Shown here: positions 26,195 to 35,119 of the stretch, piece after piece
How positions within the stretch are numbered: the stretch's first letter is position 1
Layout of the letters: the number at the start of each line of letters is the position of its first letter
Assembly (NCBI RefSeq): GCF_003326755.1
Contig: NZ_JPWH01000010.1
Span: 124,001 to 188,000 of the forward strand
Reading direction: 5' to 3'
DNA: 64,000 bases
Source: Thalassospira profundimaris
GTDB taxonomy: Bacteria > Pseudomonadota > Alphaproteobacteria > Rhodospirillales > Thalassospiraceae
The notes under the pieces: model-generated
The model's database searches: none
What the model was told of the DNA's origin: nothing
Seen by the model: the letters and a program-made list of their open reading frames with translations, nothing else
Translations under genes and position numbers: made by a program

Positions 26195-26270
26195 GTCCCC
26201 TTCGTCTAGAGGCCTAGGACACTGCCCTTTCACGGCGGCAACAGGGGTTCGAATCCCCTAGGGGACGCCA
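26195..26270 (+). tRNA. tRNA-Glu (TTC), copy 1
   Basis: A 76-base cloverleaf with acceptor stem GTCCCCT/AGGGGAC, anticodon loop CTTTCAC (anticodon TTC), GGTTCGAATCC T-arm and encoded CCA. Confidence 0.98.
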
Positions 26271-26304
26271 CCCGTTAACGGTAAAATGCTTTATTGGTGA
26301 CTGT

Positions 26305-26380
26305 GTCCCCTTCGTCTAGAGGCCTAGGACACTGCCCTTTCACGGCGGCAACAGGGGTTCGAATCCCCTAGGGGACGCCA
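26305..26380 (+). tRNA. tRNA-Glu (TTC), copy 2
   Basis: Identical to copy 1. The 34-base spacer before it is the same as the one after it. Confidence 0.98.
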
Positions 26381-26414
26381 CCCGTTAACGGTAAAATGCT
26401 TTATTGGTGACTGT

Positions 26415-26490
26415 GTCCCCTTCGTCTAGAGGCCTAGGACACTGCCCTTTCACGGCGGCAACAGGGGTTCGAATCCCCTAGGGGACGCCA
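26415..26490 (+). tRNA. tRNA-Glu (TTC), copy 3
   Basis: Identical to copy 1. After it a different 36-base spacer begins. Confidence 0.98.
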
Positions 26491-26526
26491 CCAGTAAGCA
26501 TCACATAAAATCGCTTTGCGATCTGC

Positions 26527-26602
26527 GTCCCCTTCGTCTAGAGGCCTAGGACACTGCCCTTTCACGGCGGCAACAGGGGTTCGAATCCCCTAGGGGACGC
26601 CA
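26527..26602 (+). tRNA. tRNA-Glu (TTC), copy 4
   Basis: Identical to copy 1, flanked on both sides by the same 36-base spacer. Confidence 0.98.
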
Positions 26603-26638
26603 CCAGTAAGCATCACATAAAATCGCTTTGCGATCTGC

Positions 26639-26714
26639 GTCCCCTTCGTCTAGAGGCCTAGGACACTGCCCTTTCACGGCGGCAACAGGGGTTCGAATCC
26701 CCTAGGGGACGCCA
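26639..26714 (+). tRNA. tRNA-Glu (TTC), copy 5
   Basis: Identical to copy 1; the last of the array, followed by a terminator. Confidence 0.98.
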
Positions 26715-26736
26715 TTTCCTTGATCGGAAATGTACC

Positions 26737-26772
26737 AATCACCTTTCCCGGACGGGTTGGGTGATTTTTTGT
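26737..26772 (+). terminator. Terminator of the tRNA array
   Basis: Stem aatcacc/ggtgatt with inner ccc/ggg pairing runs into a T tract (ttttttgttttt). Confidence 0.85.
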
Positions 26773-26874
26773 TTTTGGCCCATTTTCAATGGGTTGGATA
26801 AAATTCTTTATCCGGATTCGCGACTCTGACAGTGGCATGTGATTCGTTTGCGGCTGTGCGTTCGCCTTTTTTGC

Positions 26875-28329
26875 TCAGAACGGAAATTTATGCTGGCGTG
26901 GTGGTTTGCCCTGTTTGCGATAGGGGCGGGTTAAACTTTCGCGAATTTCTTCGAGGCTGGGGCGCGGTAAAAAATCGTTGCGGAGATCGGCTTGTGCAGC
27001 GGGCTTCATGTGGGCACGCGCAAGGGAGGCTGCGGGGGTGCTGGCGGCCTTTGACAGGTCCTGTGCCGGTATTGGTGATGGCATACGATCCTGGCTGCTC
27101 TCTGGGGCGATCGTGTTTTCGTCACCATTGCTTATTGCCTCATGTTGGCATGAGGGGGCAAACAGGTCATCCGGGTCGGCGGCATCGGCGTCAAACAGGT
27201 CGGAGACACCAACGCCCAGCAGGCGGAATTTGGTGCCGTCAATTTCTCGCTGTAACAGGGTCATGGCAGTTTGCAAAATCACGTCCTGTTTCAGGGTCGG
27301 GTAGGTCAGGCGCATATTGCGGGTGCGGGTTTTGAAATCGGCTGTTTTTAATTTCAGCACCACCGTGTGGCCCGAAAGGCGTTTGCGCTCCAGGTCGCGG
27401 GCGACCCGTTCGGCAAGGCGCGTTAAAATATCCGCAAGCGATGCCAGATCGGCGAGATCGTCGCTAAAGGTTGTTTCTGACGACAGGCTTTTGCGTTCGG
27501 ACGATGTTTCAACCTGGCGATTATCCTGCCCGCGGGAAAAATGGAAAAACCGCTTGCCAATGCTGCCATAACGCCCCTGCAATTGATGGATGTCGAGCCT
27601 TTGCAGTTGCCCGATGGTTGTAATGCCATCCTGGTGCAGTTTGCGTTCCATCGCGGGGCCTACCCCCCACATCATGCGCACCGGCTTGTCCGCCAGGAAT
27701 TCAACCGCCTCTGCCTGACCGATCAGGGAAAAGCCAAACGGCTTTTTCAGATCCGAGGCAATTTTTGCCAGAAACTTGTTATAGGACAGGCCAATCGACA
27801 CCGTTATGCCAACCTCCCGGAAAATCTGCTGTTGCAGGGCGACAAGATTTTCCGCCGGGCTTTTGCCCGTGCGCGCATAGGCATCGGTTAAATCCATAAA
27901 GGCTTCGTCGATGGAAAGCGGCTCGATAATTGGTGTTACGGCGCGCATCATGTCGCGAATGCGCATGCCTTCGCGCTGGTATTTTGCCATATCGGGGGGC
28001 AGGAAAATGCCATCGGGGCACAGTTCGCGGGCCTTGAAGGCCGGCATGGCGGAACGAACGCCAAATTTGCGGGCAATATAACAACAGGTCGAAACCACCC
28101 CGCGTTTGCCGCCCCCGATGATAACCGGCTGTTTTGCCAGTTCCGGGCGGTCGCGTTTTTCGATCGAGGCATAAAAGGCATCGCAATCGAGATGACCAAT
28201 ATGCAGGTCCGGGAGTTCGGCATGGTGGATGACGCGTTTTTGTCTGCATTGCGGGCAGGGCATGTCGCGCGCCGGTAAAACCTGCGGGCGCCATTTATGC
28301 AAGCACTGGGGACAAATCGCGTAAGTCAT
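26875..28329 (-). CDS. dinB: DNA polymerase IV with N-terminal zinc ribbon
   Basis: A Y-family translesion polymerase of 484 aa. Residues 1-30 carry a CPQC...CPQC pair (C6, C9, C25, C28), a zinc ribbon in front of the palm domain. Catalytic acidic residues are D48 (HLDCDAF) and D141-E142 (SIDEAF). Helix-hairpin-helix and little-finger domains follow, and a beta-clamp-binding peptide VSDLFDAD lies at about 375-382. The roughly 100-residue tail after it is hydrophilic and probably disordered. I see no clear LexA box in front of it. Confidence 0.95.
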   Translation of the reverse strand: MTYAICPQCLHKWRPQVLPARDMPCPQCRQKRVIHHAELPDLHIGHLDCDAFYASIEKRDRPELAKQPVIIGGGKRGVVSTCCYIARKFGVRSAMPAFKARELCPDGIFLPPDMAKYQREGMRIRDMMRAVTPIIEPLSIDEAFMDLTDAYARTGKSPAENLVALQQQIFREVGITVSIGLSYNKFLAKIASDLKKPFGFSLIGQAEAVEFLADKPVRMMWGVGPAMERKLHQDGITTIGQLQRLDIHQLQGRYGSIGKRFFHFSRGQDNRQVETSSERKSLSSETTFSDDLADLASLADILTRLAERVARDLERKRLSGHTVVLKLKTADFKTRTRNMRLTYPTLKQDVILQTAMTLLQREIDGTKFRLLGVGVSDLFDADAADPDDLFAPSCQHEAISNGDENTIAPESSQDRMPSPIPAQDLSKAASTPAASLARAHMKPAAQADLRNDFLPRPSLEEIRESLTRPYRKQGKPPRQHKFPF

Positions 28330-28486
28330 CCCGTTTTTGTACTGCTTTTGTTCGTTTCCTGCAAAGAAGATTTACCGCTTTCCTGCCAGGAACTGACAGG
28401 ACCTGGGCGCGCCAGAAGCGTTAACCCGGATGGTGGGTGAAATATCGGGCGAGGGAAAGAAGAATGCAGGAAAGAAGGGTGCGGTT

Positions 28487-29773
28487 TTACACCTGCGGTT
28501 TGCGCGGCGGGGGGGCTTTTATCGGTCTGGCCGGTTTTGCAGATTGTTTGCTGGCGTTTTTGGTGCGGCGGCTGCGGGCAACCATATTGTCAACATAGCG
28601 CCCCTGAAACAGGGTAATGCCGAGCGATTGTCCGAAACGAATGGCCGTTGGCGTATCACAGCGGCATAAAATAACCCGTTCGCGGCCGGATTGCTGAACC
28701 AGCGTATCCATTTCGCTGTATTTTTTGCGAATGACGTTATCGGTCATTTCTTCACGCCAGGCGACCTTGATGAAATCCGCCTTCAGGCTGTTGCGATCAA
28801 CAAATGACAGCGATTCCACTGTCAGATTGTCGATCAGAACGCGATAGCCGCGTTCATGAAATTCGTCGCGCAGGCGCAAATAGGTTTCCAGATTTGAAAA
28901 CAGATCCACCTGGTTAAATTCAAGAATGACATTGCCCGGCCAGTTGCGGCGCACGATTTCGTCAAACCGTTCAAATTCCCGGGTGGTCAGGGTCGCCAGG
29001 TTGAGATTGATCGAAAAGGATGCCGCATGTGTTTTAAAGGTGCGTTTGCACAGATAGTTCAACATGCGTTTGTCGAGCACTTCGGTCATGTGCTGAAACA
29101 GCCATTTATTTGATGCCAGGTCGATATTGGGCATGATGGCATCGCGCAATTCGGCGATGGAGACGAAAAATTCGTCAAAAACCGGGTGAAGTTCGCCCCC
29201 ATTGGTTTTAGACAGCACACAAACCGGTTGCTGACGGATATGGGCGGAAAGATCGGCGCTGTGAATTGTTTCTTCAAGCTGTGCAAGGTTGTCGGCATTG
29301 ATCGGCTGCAACTGGACCTTTGGGTCGGCAGCCATATCGCGCCGTTGCTGCTTTTGCGCGTTTTCGCTCATATAGCGGCATAACAGCACAAATTCCTGAA
29401 ATTCGGTATTCAGGTTGTACCAGGTGCAAAAACCGGTTTCTTCGCTTTCATCCTGTGCAACCGGATCATCGCGAAACAGATAGCGCAAAGTTTCAACACC
29501 CGGTTCGACATCGGCAATGGATTTGTCTTTCCAGATGAATAGCAGGTCATTATTGCTGAGCACGAAAATGCGCCCAACAAACAGTTTGACGTAGCTTTCA
29601 AAGGTATTGGTCGCAACACGGATATGATAATCGCGCCGGTGAAAGGGTTTGAGACGCGACAAATGGATATGCACCGCGCGATGCCCGAATTTCCGGGTTT
29701 CGAGGCGTTGCACGTAATCAAGCAGCAGGTGTTCCTGCAGCGCCTGTTGTCCATATTGTTGCGGTTCGATCAA
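28487..29773 (-). CDS. Degenerate EAL-domain protein
   Basis: The C-terminal half (about residues 185-400) follows the EAL phosphodiesterase fold, but the catalytic motifs are replaced: the EAL-like signature is absent, the usual DDFG position reads IDNLT, and the AEGVE position reads CRCDTPT, while the late QG of the fold (LFQGRYVD) remains. It is therefore probably a non-catalytic signalling protein. The N-terminal half is unrecognised and has no membrane segment. No ATG is available; the TTG at 29773 lies seven bases after AGGGA and is preferred over the TTG at 29779. The tail is Lys/Pro-rich. Confidence 0.75.
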   Translation of the reverse strand: MIEPQQYGQQALQEHLLLDYVQRLETRKFGHRAVHIHLSRLKPFHRRDYHIRVATNTFESYVKLFVGRIFVLSNNDLLFIWKDKSIADVEPGVETLRYLFRDDPVAQDESEETGFCTWYNLNTEFQEFVLLCRYMSENAQKQQRRDMAADPKVQLQPINADNLAQLEETIHSADLSAHIRQQPVCVLSKTNGGELHPVFDEFFVSIAELRDAIMPNIDLASNKWLFQHMTEVLDKRMLNYLCKRTFKTHAASFSINLNLATLTTREFERFDEIVRRNWPGNVILEFNQVDLFSNLETYLRLRDEFHERGYRVLIDNLTVESLSFVDRNSLKADFIKVAWREEMTDNVIRKKYSEMDTLVQQSGRERVILCRCDTPTAIRFGQSLGITLFQGRYVDNMVARSRRTKNASKQSAKPARPIKAPPPRKPQV

Positions 29774-30063
29774 GTACAACTCCCTAGCGCGTTGCTTTTG
29801 GGCTTTGACCCGGTTTTCCAGTTTAAGGCATTTTCCTTAAACGACGAAGCCGGACCTGATATTTTTTGTGCAATTTCGTTTTTTTGCAGATATTAGCCAT
29901 ACCGCATAGTGAACGGATTAACAAAGCGATTTTAACGATTTATTGCAGGGTCATCGGTCAGTTTGTTGTGACAGAGTGTGCCGCTGGCGGGGGTCTCGCA
30001 AACTTGACAGGAACACGGGGAAGTGCTCCCTTGTTTTGCAAATCGATAAATGGGGATGGTGCG
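29774..30063. other. Divergent promoter region
   Basis: About 290 bases separate the EAL-like gene from the SPOR lipoprotein. It is AT-rich near 29840-29940 and presumably carries both promoters. A frame open upstream of 30064 is not supported by a ribosome site. I see no strong operator. Confidence 0.5.
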
Positions 30064-31437
30064 ATGAACGCGGTATTAAATAAAACCGTGACTCCTGCAG
30101 GTCGTGGGCTGCGTGTGCTGCTGGTCGCCGGGCTGGTTTCGGTTGCGGCGGCCTGTGCCCCGATTGGTGATCAGGAATTCTGGAACCAGGCAACATCCTT
30201 TGCCGGCAAGGATGACACCGCCCTTGGCCTGTCCGAGGTGGTATCAGGCAATTATCCGGCTGCGGAAAAATATCTGGATGCCGCGATCCAGCGGAATCCC
30301 CTGAATGGTTATGCCCTGTTATGGCGCGGTATTGTGTATCAGAATACCGGCCGCCCCGATAAGGCCCGCCAGGATTATGGTGCGGTGATGGCGGCCAACC
30401 CGCCTGGCACGGTTGTGATGGCAGGGCCGACGACAAACCAGTTACGCCCTTTGCACGATGCGGCACAATATAACCTTGAAAGACTGGAGCAGGGGCTTCC
30501 AGGTGTTGTCGGGCTTGGCCCGGGGGCGACCGGCGTGGCGGCACAACCGGCCAATGCCGGTTCAATGATGTCCGCGCCGTTTGATAACGTTCAGGATGTG
30601 CCATCCGACGTCCCGGCAACCAAATCGGCGGCAGAGGCCAATATTGCCAAGCGGTTCGAGATTTTGCGCAATTTGCAAAAGGCGGGCCTGATTACGCCTG
30701 AAGAATATTCTGCCCGGCGGGCGGCCAATATCGGCGCGCTGCTGCCCATGACATCACCGGCCCCGGCGGCCTATTTGGACCGGGAGCCGCCAGACGGGCG
30801 TGAAATTCAGGACCGGCTGGAACAGTTGAATAAATCGCTGCAAATGGGCGCGGTTTCGGTGCAGGATCATGTGAATGAACGCACCGCAATTCTGGATGGT
30901 TTGCTGCCGGCCGAACCCCGTGAACGGGCAACGCCCGCCCCGGCCCCGCAAGGCTTGATGGATGCGGCACGCAAAATCGCCCGGATCGAGGATTTGCAAA
31001 AAGAAAAACTGATCACGCCAAGCGAATTTACCAAAGAACGCAATGCCATCGAGGCATCGATCATTGAACCGGCCAATGCCAGCATGGTTTCGCAGGAAGG
31101 ACAACCGGTGCGCCGGGTTGCCCAGGCCACGGACGCGGAAAGTCGCCCGGTTAAAAAGGTGGCATCGGCACCCGCTGCCAAACCGGCAAAACAGTCCGGC
31201 GGGGCCGAAATTCATTTGGCATCCTATCGCAATCAAACCCAGGCAGAGCGTGGCTGGCTTATTCTCGGCAGTCGTTTTGCCAATGAACTTGCCGGGCTGG
31301 ATCATGAAATTCGCCGTGTTTCGGTGCCGGGTAAAGGTACTTTTTATCGTCTGTTGGCTGACGGGCTGGACCCGGCAAAGGCCAACAAAGTTTGCGCGGA
31401 TCTGAAACGTCGCGGACAATATTGCGATGTCAAATGA
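30064..31437 (+). CDS. SPOR-domain lipoprotein with TPR and SHOCT-like repeats
   Basis: The signal ends in a lipobox (VAAAC), so the 457-aa protein is likely anchored to a membrane from the periplasmic side. A TPR-like pair follows (about residues 55-120). Three short repeats of the SHOCT type (FEILRNLQKAGLITPEEY, LEQLNKSLQMGAVSVQDH, IEDLQKEKLITPSEF) occupy about 195-345. The last 80 residues are a SPOR domain (EIHLASYRNQTQAERGW), which binds denuded septal peptidoglycan. A role in cell-envelope or division-site biology is inferred. The ATG at 30064 starts directly before the signal. Confidence 0.82.
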   Translation: MNAVLNKTVTPAGRGLRVLLVAGLVSVAAACAPIGDQEFWNQATSFAGKDDTALGLSEVVSGNYPAAEKYLDAAIQRNPLNGYALLWRGIVYQNTGRPDKARQDYGAVMAANPPGTVVMAGPTTNQLRPLHDAAQYNLERLEQGLPGVVGLGPGATGVAAQPANAGSMMSAPFDNVQDVPSDVPATKSAAEANIAKRFEILRNLQKAGLITPEEYSARRAANIGALLPMTSPAPAAYLDREPPDGREIQDRLEQLNKSLQMGAVSVQDHVNERTAILDGLLPAEPRERATPAPAPQGLMDAARKIARIEDLQKEKLITPSEFTKERNAIEASIIEPANASMVSQEGQPVRRVAQATDAESRPVKKVASAPAAKPAKQSGGAEIHLASYRNQTQAERGWLILGSRFANELAGLDHEIRRVSVPGKGTFYRLLADGLDPAKANKVCADLKRRGQYCDVK

Positions 31438-31559
31438 CCTTGCGGGTACGGCAAACCAGGGGCGATGCGGGGCGCGCGCGTGACGCGTCGTCATTGTGAT
31501 GTTTGTCATAGGCCAGTGCCAAATTCAGGATCAAACTGGCAGGCAAACAGGTTACGATC

Positions 31560-32270
31560 ATGATTCTGATTTTTAGTGATTTTCATTTTGCCGGTCCCTA
31601 TAGCGGTGCAATGCAGGCGGCTGTCATGCGCTATGCCGGGCCGAAGGAAGGTGTTGTCAATTTGATGCTTGATGCCCCAGACCGCGACCCGATGCGATCG
31701 GCCTATTTACTGGCAGCTTTGCGGTGCGAATTTCGGGCCGGTGATATTGGTTTGTGTGTTGTTGATCCTGGTGTGGGCAGCGCCCGGCGCGCTCTTGTTG
31801 TCCGGTGTGATGACAGTTATTTTGTCGGTCCGGATAACGGGTTGTTTGAAGTGCTGATACGCCGCGCCCATGACGTGTGCCTGTGGCAGATAGATTGGGA
31901 ACCGGACGGCGCATCGGCCAGTTTTCACGGGCGCGATATTTTTGGTCCGGTGGCCGGGATGCTGGCGGCAGGTACCGGTTTTGCCCGCCATGAACTGGCC
32001 GCAGATGACCGTTTTGCCGATGCGCGGGACTGGCCCGATGACCTGGCCGAGGTCATTTATATCGATGGATATGGCAACGCCATGACCGGTTTGCGCGCCA
32101 GCCATGACAGGGCAACAGCATCGATCTTAACCCTGGGCGATATGGAAATAACCCGGGCGCGTACTTTTTCGGATGTGCCTGCAGGGCAGGTCTTTTGGTA
32201 TGAAAATTCGTTTGGTCTGGTCGAAATTGCGGTTAATGGGGGGGCGGGCCGACCAGTTGCCAGGGCTTGA
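31560..32270 (+). CDS. SAM hydroxide adenosyltransferase (DUF62 family)
   Basis: The 236-aa protein shows the family motifs VVDPGVGSARR, VGPDNGLF, FHGRDIFGP and YIDGYGNAMT. Characterised members hydrolyse S-adenosylmethionine to adenosine and methionine, using a conserved Asp-His-Arg set; related members are fluorinases and chlorinases, which have longer loops not seen here. It is cytoplasmic. The start follows no strong ribosome site. The next gene begins about 95 bases downstream. Confidence 0.9.
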   Translation: MILIFSDFHFAGPYSGAMQAAVMRYAGPKEGVVNLMLDAPDRDPMRSAYLLAALRCEFRAGDIGLCVVDPGVGSARRALVVRCDDSYFVGPDNGLFEVLIRRAHDVCLWQIDWEPDGASASFHGRDIFGPVAGMLAAGTGFARHELAADDRFADARDWPDDLAEVIYIDGYGNAMTGLRASHDRATASILTLGDMEITRARTFSDVPAGQVFWYENSFGLVEIAVNGGAGRPVARA

Positions 32271-32365
32271 CGTGGGGTGTCCTTTGGGCTGGATAGATGC
32301 CGCATGAGGATGAATGTGCTGCTCGCGACGGTTTGGGTCGCCAAGAAGAACGGGAAACGCGTGCG

Positions 32366-33205
32366 ATGACCATAACGGTCAAATTCTGGGGGGTGCGGGG
32401 CAGCATTGCCTGTCCGTCACCGGACCATATTGTTTATGGTGGCAATACCAGTTGTGTTGAAATGCGGGTTGGCGACCGGGTCCTGATTTTTGATGCCGGT
32501 ACCGGTATTCGCAATCTGGGGCGGGATCTGGTGCGCCGGGGTATTTCCAGTGCCGCCATTTTTCTGACCCACACCCATTGGGACCATATTAACGGCTTTC
32601 CGTTTTTTGTTCCGGCCTATGATCCGGGCAACAGCTTTGAGATTTTTGCCGGGCATCTGACCGGGCAGGGCGGGGTGGAAAAGGTCTTTTCCGCGCAAAT
32701 GGCAAATCCGACTTTTCCGGTGCCGCTTTCGGCCATGCGCTCGCGCCTGTCCTTTTGCGATTTTGAAACCGGTACGACTCTGTATCCCGTGTCTGGGGTA
32801 ACGGTGCGCACGGCACCTTTGCGCCATCCCAACGGGGCGGTGGCCTATCGGGTGGAGTATGCGGGGGCGTCGGTCTGTTATGTGACGGATACCGAACATC
32901 AACCCGGCAAAACCGACCAAACCATTTTAGACCTGATCGCGGATGCGGATCTGGTCATATATGATGCCACCTACACCGATGCCGAATTTGAAAAACGCAT
33001 TGGCTGGGGGCATTCCACCTGGCGGGAAGGTGTGCGCCTGTGCCAGATGGCACATGTCGGCCAATTGGCGCTGTTTCATCATGACCCTGACCATGACGAT
33101 AAAATCATGGCCGGGATTGAACAGCAGGCGCGTGCGCAATGGTCATCGGTTTTTGCTGCTCGCGACGAGATGACAGTTGAAATTGTCGGCAACAGGACGA
33201 CCTGA
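32366..33205 (+). CDS. Metallo-beta-lactamase-fold hydrolase
   Basis: The 279-aa protein starts with VKFWGVRGSIACPSP and has the metal site THTHWDHINGFPFF, a later histidine in LRHPNGAV, the aspartate in VTDTEH and HHDPDHDD near the end. This subgroup contains phosphodiesterase-like and RNase Z-like enzymes and c-di-nucleotide or signalling-linked members; the true substrate is unknown. The ATG at 32366 matches where homologues begin; an ATG 69 bases upstream is open but gives a charged extension. Confidence 0.88.
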   Translation: MTITVKFWGVRGSIACPSPDHIVYGGNTSCVEMRVGDRVLIFDAGTGIRNLGRDLVRRGISSAAIFLTHTHWDHINGFPFFVPAYDPGNSFEIFAGHLTGQGGVEKVFSAQMANPTFPVPLSAMRSRLSFCDFETGTTLYPVSGVTVRTAPLRHPNGAVAYRVEYAGASVCYVTDTEHQPGKTDQTILDLIADADLVIYDATYTDAEFEKRIGWGHSTWREGVRLCQMAHVGQLALFHHDPDHDDKIMAGIEQQARAQWSSVFAARDEMTVEIVGNRTT

Positions 33206-33244
33206 TTGCGCACCCCCCTGCAGGTTATGCCTGGCGGGGGGTGT

Positions 33245-33937
33245 TTAGCGCGAAAATTTCGGGAATATGCGGATTTCCACCCGCCGGTTGGCTTCCTGGT
33301 TTTCCGGGATAGGGTTGCCCGCGTCATCCTCGTTGGGCAATTTGGGCATGGTATCGCCATAGGAAATGGCGCGCATCCGGTCCGATTGCGGGTCAACCCC
33401 CAGCGCACCAAAGAAACGCACAACGGCAATGGCGCGCCCGGCGGCCAGTTCCCAGTTGGATGGGAAGCGCGGGGTGTTGATCGGGGTATCGTCGGTATGG
33501 CCTTTCACCTCGATCTGGAAACCCATATAGCGCGGCTGTTTCAACAGATCGCCAACATCCTTTAAAAACAGCACCGCATCGCGGGTCAAATCGGCTGAAC
33601 CGGGCTGAAAGAACGAGCCATTCGCCAGTTCCATCAAAATGCCTTCGTCATCGGTGCTGACATGGACGGATTTATCGAGTGCCAGATTGAAAACCACGTC
33701 TTTCAGGTCGGTTTCGAGAATTTCGGTCGGGCGCACCACGCTGCGTTTGCCAAGATTTTGCGCAATCCCGGCCTGGATTTTTTCAAAGACCGGCAATTCG
33801 ATTTTGGAAAAACTGACCAGCATAATGAAAAACGCCATTAACAGTGTAATGGCATCGGCATAGGTGGCCAGCCAGTCTTCACTGATTTCTTCCGGTTTCT
33901 TGGTTTCCGTGAGGGGTGATCTGCGACGCCGTGTCAT
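33245..33937 (-). CDS. motB: Flagellar motor stator protein MotB
   Basis: The 230-aa protein has one N-terminal membrane helix with the ion-carrying aspartate (WLATYADAITLLMAFF), a plug/linker, and a C-terminal OmpA peptidoglycan-binding domain (VKGHTDDTPI to NRRVEIRIF). It anchors the stator to the cell wall. The start at 33937 follows AGGAA at a normal distance. It lies 36 bases after motA and is co-transcribed with it. No other flagellar gene is in the window. Confidence 0.93.
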   Translation of the reverse strand: MTRRRRSPLTETKKPEEISEDWLATYADAITLLMAFFIMLVSFSKIELPVFEKIQAGIAQNLGKRSVVRPTEILETDLKDVVFNLALDKSVHVSTDDEGILMELANGSFFQPGSADLTRDAVLFLKDVGDLLKQPRYMGFQIEVKGHTDDTPINTPRFPSNWELAAGRAIAVVRFFGALGVDPQSDRMRAISYGDTMPKLPNEDDAGNPIPENQEANRRVEIRIFPKFSR

Positions 33938-33973
33938 GAGCATTTCCTGTGTGCCGGAAGGAACCAAACCGCC

Positions 33974-34768
33974 TTATTCAGGGGCCTTGTCCATGTTGAA
34001 ATGGATGGCGGGGTCCAGAAACGAATTCATCCGGTCCTGAATGGCGCGCGGGCCTTTGCGGTCGGCCAGCATGATCAGCCCTTCGGCAATCAAAGAATTG
34101 CGAAATTTCATGATTTCTTCGCGCTGCTGGATCTTGCTGGCGGCGGGAATGAAAAAGAACCGTGCTGCAACAATGCCATACAGGGTGGTGATCAGGGCGA
34201 TGGCAAGCCCGGCACCTAGCGAGGTGGGGTCATCGCCCATTTTATCAAGCATGATGACCAGCCCTACCAGGGTGCCGATCATACCAAAGGCCGGGGCTGC
34301 CCCTGCCATGCTGCGCAAAATATCCACCGGGATGACGGCACGGTTATGCGAACTTTCAATGGCATTAAACAGCATGTCCGAAACGTCATCACCGTTATAG
34401 CCGGTAATGACAATTTCCATTGCCCAGGCCAGAAAAGGTTCTTCCTTGTCAAGGCGGCTGATTTCCTGTTCCAGGGCGTTGATGCCCTTTTTCTGCATCA
34501 GATAGCCCCATTTGACGACACGGCCCACTTCGCTCGTTAATTGTCCGCGGCCCATGCGCGGGGCGCGAAAAATTTTAAAAATCAGTTTGATCGCCTGAAA
34601 AACATACCTTGTTTCATAGGCAATGAAGGTTGCCGCGAATGTTCCGCCCAGCACCATCAACACGCTTGATAGGCTGAGAAACACGACATAATTGTCAGTC
34701 GAAATATAAATCGACGCAACAAACAGGCCGATACCGGCCAGAATCCCCAAAATCGTTGTCAGCGACAT
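33974..34768 (-). CDS. motA: Flagellar motor stator protein MotA
   Basis: The 264-aa protein has four membrane helices: two near the N-terminus and two around residues 155-215, separated by a cytoplasmic loop with charged residues that contact the rotor (VVKWGYLMQKKG region). The MotA/ExbB family motif (GAAPAFGMIGTLVGLVIML) is clear. With MotB it forms the ion channel that drives rotation; the gene order matches other alphaproteobacterial stators. Confidence 0.93.
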   Translation of the reverse strand: MSLTTILGILAGIGLFVASIYISTDNYVVFLSLSSVLMVLGGTFAATFIAYETRYVFQAIKLIFKIFRAPRMGRGQLTSEVGRVVKWGYLMQKKGINALEQEISRLDKEEPFLAWAMEIVITGYNGDDVSDMLFNAIESSHNRAVIPVDILRSMAGAAPAFGMIGTLVGLVIMLDKMGDDPTSLGAGLAIALITTLYGIVAARFFFIPAASKIQQREEIMKFRNSLIAEGLIMLADRKGPRAIQDRMNSFLDPAIHFNMDKAPE

Positions 34769-35031
34769 CGCTTTTCACGTTCCCTTAAACAGAAATCTTC
34801 CTGACTTCCGCCCCCAATGCGGATCTGCCACTGGCAGCGCCCACGAAAAATCCATCATAGACTGCGTTTGCCATACTGTTAAGCAAAGAGCAGCCCCAGG
34901 CTTAAAATGCTTCCAGAAGGGATGGGTTCAGAACTGTTTGGAAAACAACCATCCCCGAAACTATTTGATATGGTTGGAGGAGACCATTCGTTCAAGGCTG
35001 ATAGCGGCCTGGCACCGTTTTGTGAAGTCAG
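34769..35031. other. Non-coding stretch upstream of motA
   Basis: Together with the terminator that follows, this is a 350-base gap between motA and the chemoreceptor. It presumably carries the motAB promoter. I see no gene and no clear sigma-28 site. Confidence 0.5.
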
Positions 35032-35069
35032 GAAAAAGCACCCTGCGTCCCAATTTGAACACAGAGTGC
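35032..35069 (-). terminator. Terminator of the haem-c chemoreceptor gene
   Basis: On the minus strand gcactctgtg pairs with cgcagggtgc (one GT pair and close matches) and runs into TTTTT. It lies 50 bases after the receptor stop. Confidence 0.7.
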
Positions 35070-35119
35070 CTGATTTTTAAGATCACAAATGATCAGTTCC
35101 GTTGTACGGGCCGGAATAT

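Larger units (their letters stand above)
26195..26714 (+). repeat. Tandem array of five tRNA-Glu genes with two spacer types
   Basis: Two 110-base units (tRNA plus a 34-base spacer) are followed by two 112-base units (tRNA plus a 36-base spacer) and a final tRNA. Spacers within each type are identical to the base, which indicates recent tandem duplication or gene conversion in each half. Confidence 0.95.

Noticed and set aside
26195..26714. Regularly spaced repeats that look like a CRISPR array
   Set aside because: The repeat folds as tRNA-Glu with CCA end, the spacers are identical to one another, and there are no cas genes.
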